DNA from: JBCDKH01 sp964388485
GTDB lineage: Bacteria > Planctomycetota > Phycisphaerae > Tepidisphaerales > Tepidisphaeraceae
Direction of reading: 5' to 3'
Assembly: GCA_964388485.1 (NCBI GenBank)
Contig: CAYMAS010000027.1
Coordinates: 1 to 45,274 of the forward strand
Length of the DNA stretch: 45,274 nt
Positions 40,453-45,274 of the stretch are shown here, piece after piece; the stretch's first letter is position 1, and each line of letters opens with the position of its first letter. The position numbers and the translations under genes are program-made. The notes beneath the pieces were generated by a model, which was not told the origin of the DNA, made no database searches, and saw only the letters and a program-made list of their open reading frames with translations.

Positions 40453-41810
40453 GACGTCGGCCTCGCTTCAAGCTCTATGACAGCCAGACGTTCCTCTTCG
40501 GCCATCTCGTGTTCGAGCTGCTGGATCAGGCCCAGGTCCAGGATGTGCTCGACCTGGTCGACGGTCCAGTCAACATGGCTCGGAGCGATGTCCGCGTGCG
40601 TGACGAGATAACGCTCCCAAAGGCGGTGGTTGCGGGCGACGCGTTTGCCGCGGTCAATGCCGCCCTGGGTCAACTGCACGACACGATCATCGTCAGTCGC
40701 GAGCCCGAGGTTTCGAAGGTGTCGCGGCAGCCAGAGCCGGAGCAACAGGTTCCAGCCACGCAGCCGACCAAGATTGCGAAGGTCAGCCAGTTGCACGCGA
40801 CCGCCCTGCTCCGCGGCGAATTCGGCGAGGTGGTCCGTGGCGATCTTGAGCTTCAGCCGTGTACGTCGAACGAGCGCCGCCGCGATGCCGCGACGCGGGG
40901 CGATGACCATGCTGATGACGAAGAAGGCGCCGGCGACGAGCACGATCACCGACCCCGCCGGCTTCCGCGGCAGCAGGGCGCTCGTGACCGACCCGACGTA
41001 GCCGCTCAGTCCGCCGATGATGCCTGCCAGCACGACGAGCAGCCAAAGCCGCTCCGTCCAGAACCTCGCCGCGACCGGTGGAATGATGAGCATCGCCACG
41101 ACCAGAATCAGTCCCACCGCCTGCAAGCCGGCCACGGTCACGACGACGACGAGCGACATCATGAGCAAGTCGATCAGCCCGACCGGCCAACCATCGACCC
41201 GGGCGAAGCCGTCGTTGAAGCAGACGATCGCCATCTCTTTCAAGAGCAGCACCGCCGCAAGCACCGCGACGAGGGCGATGCCCGCCATGAGGTACGCGTC
41301 GCCTGGCGACATGGCTGCGGTCTGGCCGTAAATAAAGCCGGTCAGGCCGCCGGCTTTGGCATTCGGGAGCTTCGAGATGATGCTCACCAGTACCGCACCG
41401 GCACCGAAGAAGACACTCAGGACGATGCCGATCGCCGCGTCTTCGTGAACCCGCGGCACCTTCAGCAGCCACTGCACGCACAGCACCCCCAGCACGCCCG
41501 TCACCGCCGCCCCTGTCAGCAGGATCGGCAGCGTTCGCCCCTCGATGCCGAGGGCGTAGGCGATGATGAACGCAATCCCGATGCCCGGGAGCGTCGCGTG
41601 GCTCAAGGCGTCGCTCATGAGTGACCGCTTCCGCAGCAACGTGAAGACGCCGACAATGCCCGCCGCAACGCCGAGCAGGCCGGTGGCGAGGATGACGGTG
41701 TTCGTGTTGAACCCGCCGCCGAAGGTCATGACACGCCAAACCTCCGAGAGACTCGGCCATGACGCGGACGTGTCGGTGATGCTCGCGGGCGGGTCGTGGG
41801 CAAGGCTCAC
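40449..41810 (-). CDS. troC: Metal ABC permease fused to a DtxR-like regulator domain
   Basis: A 453-residue protein with two parts. Residues 1-310 are an ABC-3 permease with about nine helices (LLRKRSLMSDALSHATLPGI near residue 60; LILVVAMLIIPPVAARFWTE near 235). Residues 318-453 look like a DtxR/MntR repressor: a weak winged-helix (FAAEQGGRVQLADLRNLGRL, then GLATDDDRVVQLTQGG) and the dimer/metal part GKRVARNHRLWERYLVTHAD with WTVDQVEHIL. His395, Glu399, His412 and Glu421-His422 correspond to DtxR metal ligands. The same fusion is known as YtgCR in Chlamydia, where the tail is released and represses the operon. It starts with GTG, overlapping the ATPase gene by four bases. Confidence 0.9.
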   Translation of the reverse strand: MSLAHDPPASITDTSASWPSLSEVWRVMTFGGGFNTNTVILATGLLGVAAGIVGVFTLLRKRSLMSDALSHATLPGIGIAFIIAYALGIEGRTLPILLTGAAVTGVLGVLCVQWLLKVPRVHEDAAIGIVLSVFFGAGAVLVSIISKLPNAKAGGLTGFIYGQTAAMSPGDAYLMAGIALVAVLAAVLLLKEMAIVCFNDGFARVDGWPVGLIDLLMMSLVVVVTVAGLQAVGLILVVAMLIIPPVAARFWTERLWLLVVLAGIIGGLSGYVGSVTSALLPRKPAGSVIVLVAGAFFVISMVIAPRRGIAAALVRRTRLKLKIATDHLAEFAAEQGGRVQLADLRNLGRLRGWNLLLRLWLPRHLRNLGLATDDDRVVQLTQGGIDRGKRVARNHRLWERYLVTHADIAPSHVDWTVDQVEHILDLGLIQQLEHEMAEEERLAVIELEARPTS

Positions 41811-42658
41811 GGCACGACCTCGCCGTCCGCCGCGCGGACCAGTGCCTCGCCAACCTGATCGAGTAACGTCAGCCTGCCGCCATAGGTCTTGCGAAGATTG
41901 TCGCGTGTGAACGTCTCCTTCATCGGCCCGCTGGCGACGACCCGCATGTTGAGCAGCAGGACGTCGTCGAAGTAGTCCGGCACCGTCTGCAAATCGTGGT
42001 GGACGACGATCACCGTCTTACCTTCGTCGCGAAGCGTGCGGAGCACGTCGATGATGGCCGCCTCCGTTGCCGCGTCTACGCCGACGAACGGCTCGTCCAT
42101 GAAGTAGAGATCCGCCTCCTGGGCCAAGGCACGGGCGAGAAAGACCCGCTGCTGCTGCCCGCCAGAGAGCTGGCTGATCTGCCGCTTGGCCAGGTCCGCC
42201 ATGCCCACGCGATCCATACACGCCAGCGCCGCCTCCTTGTGCTTCCTCGTCACCGGCAGGCACCAGCCGATGCGGCGATACCGGCCCATGCAGACGACAT
42301 CGAGCGCACTGACCGGAAAATCCCAATCCACCGTCTCCCGCTGCGGCACGTACCCGACCCGGCCACGCTGCTTCTTGTACGTGTCGCCCCAGAACTCGAT
42401 CTGCCCGGTCGCCGTCGGCACGAGGCCGAGGCAGGCCTTGATGAGCGTGCTCTTGCCCGCACCGTTAGGCCCGACGACGCCGATGAGACGGCTTGGCGGG
42501 GCGTCGTAGTCGATGTCCCACAGCACCGGCTTGCGGTGGTAGGCAACCGTCATCGCGTGAATGGACAGCGGCGCGTCGCCCGAATGCTCCGGCCGCTCGC
42601 TCAATGGTGTGGAGCGACCCAAGTCGACCGAAGGCGGTGACGTGGTGGAGGCGTGCAT
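41807..42658 (-). CDS. troB: Metal ABC transporter ATPase
   Basis: A 283-residue ABC ATPase that powers the metal importer. Walker A GPNGAGKST is at about residues 63-71, then a Q-loop in VGYVPQRETVDWDFPVSALD, the signature LSGGQQQRVFLARALA near 165, Walker B LYFMDEPFVGVDAATEAAI with Glu190, and the switch His in VIVVHHDL. The VDWDFP string is characteristic of the Mn/Zn/Fe (TroB/MntB) branch. The ATG at 42658 was chosen because it starts seven bases after the binding-protein stop; a start at 42748 would overlap that gene by over 80 bases. The 20-30 residues before the fold are disordered. Confidence 0.94.
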   Translation of the reverse strand: MHASTTSPPSVDLGRSTPLSERPEHSGDAPLSIHAMTVAYHRKPVLWDIDYDAPPSRLIGVVGPNGAGKSTLIKACLGLVPTATGQIEFWGDTYKKQRGRVGYVPQRETVDWDFPVSALDVVCMGRYRRIGWCLPVTRKHKEAALACMDRVGMADLAKRQISQLSGGQQQRVFLARALAQEADLYFMDEPFVGVDAATEAAIIDVLRTLRDEGKTVIVVHHDLQTVPDYFDDVLLLNMRVVASGPMKETFTRDNLRKTYGGRLTLLDQVGEALVRAADGEVVP

Positions 42659-42665
42659 CGGGTGG

Positions 42666-43652
42666 CTAATCAGAGAGTTGGCCCTGCATGCCCCGCTCCG
42701 GTGCCTCACCACCCAGGGCGCGGGCGATGGTGGTAACGTTATGGTCAATCATGCCGACGTAAGTACCTTCGTACGTGCCGCTCGGGCCCATCGCGTCGCT
42801 GAACAATTCGCCGCCGATGACGACGGTGTGACCCCGATCCGCAGCACCGTTGATAATCGCCTCGACGTTCCGCGGGTTGATCGTCGTCTCGATGAAGACG
42901 GCTCCAATGTTGCGGTCGACGAGCAGGTCGACGATCCGCTCGATGTCCTGCACGCCGGCTTCGCTTTCTGTCGACAGACCCTGCACGCCGATGACTTCGT
43001 ACCCGAACCGCTCGCCGAAGTAGTTGAAGGCGTCGTGGGCGGTAACAAGAACGCGCTGGTCTTCCGGCACGCTCGTCAGCACCTGCTCCGCATAGGCATC
43101 GAGCTCGGCCAGCTTCGCGGTGACGGCTTCGGCATTGGCGGTGTAGGTCGCCTCGCCGTCGCCATCACGCTCGATCAACGCGTCGCGGATGACCGGCACG
43201 GCCAGCTTCCAGGCGGCGGGATCCATCCAGACGTGCGGGTCGAACAAGCCTTCGAACTCAGCGGGAGATAGAAGAAACTTCTCGTCGATCTCTTGAGTCA
43301 CCGCCACAACCTGCTTGCCGCTGGAGCCGGCGCGGATCAGGGCGTCCGTCAGCTTGCCCTCGAGAAGCAGGCCGTTGTAGAAGATGACATCTGACGCCTG
43401 CAGCGTCTCGATGTCGCTGCGGCCCGGCTTGTACAGGTGCGGGTCAACACCGGCTCCCATCAGCGTCTCGACGTCGGCCCGATCACCGGCGACCTGCTCG
43501 ACCAGGTCTCCGATCATGCCGATGGTGGCGACGACCGCGTATCGGCCGTCGTCCTGCCCGTCAGCAGCGTCGTCATCGGACCCGCAGCCGGCGACGAGGA
43601 GCATCACCGCCATCACGAGAGAAACGAGGATCAGAAAATGCGGCTTCATCAT
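42666..43652 (-). CDS. troA: Metal-binding lipoprotein of the TroA/MntA family
   Basis: A 328-residue cluster 9 solute-binding protein. The signal ends in a lipobox (LLVAGC), followed by an acidic linker (GSDDDAADGQDD). The expected metal ligands are all there: His in GAGVDPHLYKPG, His in LFDPHVWMDP, Glu in STESEAGVQD, and Asp in VGMIDHN near the end. This His-His-Glu-Asp set is the Mn/Fe type; zinc proteins usually have a third His and a His-rich loop, which this one lacks. It catches the metal outside the inner membrane and passes it to the permeases. It is preceded by a spacer with a palindrome and followed by the ATPase gene after seven bases. Confidence 0.94.
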   Translation of the reverse strand: MMKPHFLILVSLVMAVMLLVAGCGSDDDAADGQDDGRYAVVATIGMIGDLVEQVAGDRADVETLMGAGVDPHLYKPGRSDIETLQASDVIFYNGLLLEGKLTDALIRAGSSGKQVVAVTQEIDEKFLLSPAEFEGLFDPHVWMDPAAWKLAVPVIRDALIERDGDGEATYTANAEAVTAKLAELDAYAEQVLTSVPEDQRVLVTAHDAFNYFGERFGYEVIGVQGLSTESEAGVQDIERIVDLLVDRNIGAVFIETTINPRNVEAIINGAADRGHTVVIGGELFSDAMGPSGTYEGTYVGMIDHNVTTIARALGGEAPERGMQGQLSD

Positions 43653-43670
43653 GTCATCGTGCGACCGGTT

Positions 43671-43688
43671 AGTGTAGCCCGGGCTACA
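43671..43688. promoter_or_regulatory. Palindrome overlapping a possible promoter of the metal operon
   Basis: TGTAGCCC and GGGCTACA form a perfect 16-bp palindrome at 43673-43688, 21 bases before the binding-protein gene. On the minus strand TACACT (43676-43671) could be a -10 box with TTTTCC 18 bases upstream as a weak -35, so the palindrome would lie between them. That position and the adjacent mntR gene make it a candidate operator for a DtxR-type repressor. Metal, protein and function are inference. Confidence 0.45.
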
Positions 43689-43790
43689 TCACGAGGAAAA
43701 CGGGAACGATGAGCGTGTCAGGCGCCTGCTCTTGACTCTCCTTCTGAATCCGTTCCCAGAAGCTGATCCAGCTGCTGTGGGGGCTCGTCA

Positions 43791-44147
43791 TCACGCCTCA
43801 GAGATAAACTTCCGCATCTGCCGAAGCGTTGATGGGCTCAGATGGTGCTCGATGCCCTCGGCATCGACCGCCGCTGTCGCTGCGTCGATGCCGAGCTTGC
43901 GAAGCACCTGGAAGACGATCTGGTGTCGCTCCGCCGCCGCACGTGCCAGGCGAAGACCGGCCGCCGTAAGCCGCACGGGTTGGTACGGCTCCGTCTCCAC
44001 CAGCCCTTCTCCTTCGAGCCGACGCACGATTCGGATGACCGTCACGTGGCTCACGCCGAAGTGCTCTGCCAGGTTGCTGACCCGGCAGGCACCCGCGTCG
44101 TCGGCAAGCTTGACGATCGCCTCGACGTAATCCTCCGCCGTCTCCAT
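43791..44147 (-). CDS. mntR: DtxR-family metal-responsive repressor MntR
   Basis: About 118 residues. The N-terminal winged helix is METAEDYVEAIVKLADDAGA, then VSNLAEHFGVSHVTVIRIVR and a wing with GLVETEPYQPVRLTAAG. The metal residues of MntR are present: Asp and Glu in AEDYVEA, His in AERHQIVFQVL, and Glu, Glu, His in DAEGIEHHLS. There is no SH3-like third domain, so this is the short MntR type that senses Mn. The ATG at 44147 gives the family start; an upstream in-frame start (44234) adds 29 Arg-rich residues. It is the first gene of the leftward metal operon, 138 bases before the binding protein. Confidence 0.88.
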   Translation of the reverse strand: METAEDYVEAIVKLADDAGACRVSNLAEHFGVSHVTVIRIVRRLEGEGLVETEPYQPVRLTAAGLRLARAAAERHQIVFQVLRKLGIDAATAAVDAEGIEHHLSPSTLRQMRKFISEA

Positions 44148-44261
44148 CGCGTGATCAGCCCGCGTTCGCCGATGCGGACGGGCGGCATCCTTCGACGTCG
44201 TCGGCTCTCGTCGGAGTTGCGTCACTGCAGTCACTCTAAGAGCTTTGACGTGCCTCAGCCG

Positions 44262-45149
44262 CTAGGCCCCACGACGGCGGACGAGCAGTAACGCTGCCGG
44301 CACAACCAACTCCGCCAAAGCCGGCTCAGGCAGAATGATGATCGATCCGGTCGCCACCGCCCCATTTGCCGCAAATGCGAGCGTCGTGCCGACGCGGACG
44401 TCGTCGAACCGGACAGTCTGGGCCGACGACGGCGAGGCACTCGGGCCAGAGCCGCCGAAGAAGGTTTCGAAGTGGAACGAGTCGATCAGGGCCTGGTCGT
44501 TGTTGCGGTAGCGGATGTTGCGGCGATCCTCGATGAGGTCGCCGTCGAGCCAGAGTTGGTAGATGCCGTTCTTGTTGTTGCCCGTGTTGAGCTTGACGCG
44601 AGACGTGATCTGGTACCAGCGACCCGTCTGGAAGAACTCGTCCGTGCCGCCCATCGTGTGGCCGAAGTCGCCGGGCTTGTCCATGTGATAGACGTACGGC
44701 ACGAGCTCGCCGCCCTGCTTCCACATCTTGCGGGCGGTCCAGCCGTCGCCGTCGGCAGGTCGTCCGCCCGCCGCCGAGTCGCCGCCGGCTAGGCCGGGCA
44801 GCTTGCCGCCTTCGACCCACTCGAAGCCCGGCTCGAACCGCACTTTGTAGCTGAAGAAGTATTGGTCGCGCGGGTGCAGGTCGGTGAAGAACCGCAGCCC
44901 GCTGCCGTTGGCGACGCCGGCGACGTTCGCGTCGTAGTTGACCTTCAGGTGCTTGTCGCCGCCCCACGAGGCGACATAGCCGTTGCTCTCCTTGTGGGCG
45001 AGGCTTGGTGCGGGGTTGAGGTCGCTCGCATCGAAGCCGCCGACGCTCAGGTCGTCGAAGGTGTAGTGGAGCTGCGTCGGTGCCGCCGAGGCGGACGCGG
45101 CAGCAAAGGCCGTGGCGGCCAGGCAGAGGGTGGATCGGAACAGGTTCAT
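44262..45149 (-). CDS. Secreted polysaccharide lyase 14-like protein with PEP-CTERM-like end
   Basis: A 295-residue exported protein. A Sec signal (LCLAATAFAAASASA) ends near residue 23. The mature domain has a jelly-roll fold of the polysaccharide lyase 14 sort: WVEGGKLPGLAGGDSAAGG, WTARKMWKQGGELVPYVYHM, GRWYQITSRVKLNTGNNKNG, IYQLWLDGDLIEDRRNIRYR and SFHFETFFGG. These resemble alginate and glucuronan lyases of PL14. The C-terminus has LPEPALAELVVPAALLLVRR, which resembles a PEP-CTERM sorting tail (Pro-Glu-Pro, hydrophobic helix, Arg cluster), with an unusual ALAE after PEP. A possible enzyme against marine polysaccharide. AGGAG lies six bases before the ATG. Confidence 0.85.
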   Translation of the reverse strand: MNLFRSTLCLAATAFAAASASAAPTQLHYTFDDLSVGGFDASDLNPAPSLAHKESNGYVASWGGDKHLKVNYDANVAGVANGSGLRFFTDLHPRDQYFFSYKVRFEPGFEWVEGGKLPGLAGGDSAAGGRPADGDGWTARKMWKQGGELVPYVYHMDKPGDFGHTMGGTDEFFQTGRWYQITSRVKLNTGNNKNGIYQLWLDGDLIEDRRNIRYRNNDQALIDSFHFETFFGGSGPSASPSSAQTVRFDDVRVGTTLAFAANGAVATGSIIILPEPALAELVVPAALLLVRRRGA

Positions 45150-45158
45150 CGGGACTCC

Positions 45159-45274
45159 TCACGAAACTGGAACGGGATCGGCCGCCGGATCAACGGCCGG
45201 TGAATCAACAGGTTTCTCCCCGTGCAACGCCGCCAGCGGCACGTCGGGGTTCGGCATCGGCACGCTCGCCAGGA
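45159..45274 (-). CDS. C-terminal fragment of an unknown gene
   Basis: An open frame enters from the right edge and ends nine bases before the PL14-like gene. The visible 37 residues (LASVPMPNPDVPLAALHGEK, then a Pro/Val/Asp-rich tail) have no family signature. The close spacing, with the next gene's ribosome-binding site just after the stop, suggests the same operon. The Pro-rich tail could be a disordered C-terminus. Confidence 0.5.
   Translation of the reverse strand, partial: LASVPMPNPDVPLAALHGEKPVDSPAVDPAADPVPVS

Noticed and set aside
40509..41624. A 371-codon open frame antisense to the fused permease
   Set aside because: It is charge-rich nonsense typical of the complement of membrane-helix codons; the permease is certain.
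42666..43652. A zinc-specific (ZnuA) binding protein
   Set aside because: The ligand set is His-His-Glu-Asp with no His-rich loop, and the neighbouring regulator is MntR, not Zur. Manganese or iron fits better.
1..45274. tRNA or rRNA genes, CRISPR arrays, transposases, integrases
   Set aside because: I saw no cloverleaf-like stretches in the spacers, no regularly spaced repeats and no transposase or integrase motifs in any reading frame I examined.

Overview
The window is 45 kb of a GC-rich bacterial chromosome. Hand-counted 60-base blocks mostly fall at 58-73% GC. It looks like a planctomycete, probably a Phycisphaerae-type lineage. The grounds are: a prepilin-domain protein ending in a FADGH-type motif; a PEP-CTERM-like secreted protein; small conserved proteins of planctomycete type; an RskA-type anti-sigma factor; outer-membrane lipid A and heptose genes; and a metal permease fused to a DtxR-like sensor, as in Chlamydia of the same PVC superphylum. 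The assignment is inferred from gene content, not from a marker tree. I see no tRNA, rRNA, CRISPR array, insertion sequence or prophage.

Layout. 1-5.3 kb: 3' end of the primary sigma factor, a small SPW-type membrane protein, a saccharopine dehydrogenase-like gene with a small partner, an unknown 499-residue protein of mosaic base composition, a lipoprotein and a DUF1569 protein. 5.4-12.4 kb: hslV, metG, a GH57 glucan enzyme, a lipoprotein, lpxB and a class II photolyase. 12.4-18.1 kb: an ECF sigma/RskA-type anti-sigma pair, rpsD with a clear terminator, phoU, a DUF5996 protein and pdxH. 18.1-23.1 kb: a prepilin-like gene, holB and pdxH in one leftward run, a PAP2 phosphatase, and a large Gln/Gly-rich membrane protein. 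23.2-29.4 kb: sugar and LPS genes (hldE, rfbA, rfbC, hldD-like) interleaved with two tandem paralogous membrane proteins and a VOC protein. 29.6-32.8 kb: an aminoacyl-tRNA-protein transferase, a single-domain response regulator, an M48-like protein that has lost its zinc ligands, and membrane proteins.

32.8-39.0 kb holds a mutasome cassette transcribed leftward: imuA, imuB and dnaE2. The 3' half of dnaE2 is near 43% GC in the blocks I counted, far below its surroundings. Next to it lie a decayed GGDEF remnant and a threefold 16-bp tandem repeat, so this looks like an old junction of acquired DNA. 39.4-44.2 kb is a leftward manganese/iron-type ABC operon: mntR, a binding lipoprotein, an ATPase, a permease fused to a DtxR-like sensor, and a second permease. 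The order and 4-nt overlaps suggest one transcript with two metal-sensing proteins. The right end carries a PL14-like secreted polysaccharide lyase behind the tail of another gene.

The points most worth a second look are the permease-DtxR fusion working beside a separate MntR, the base-composition break around dnaE2, the degenerate M48 protein, and the tandem membrane pair sharing a WVLRPF motif. I found no whole system that I can call undescribed with confidence.
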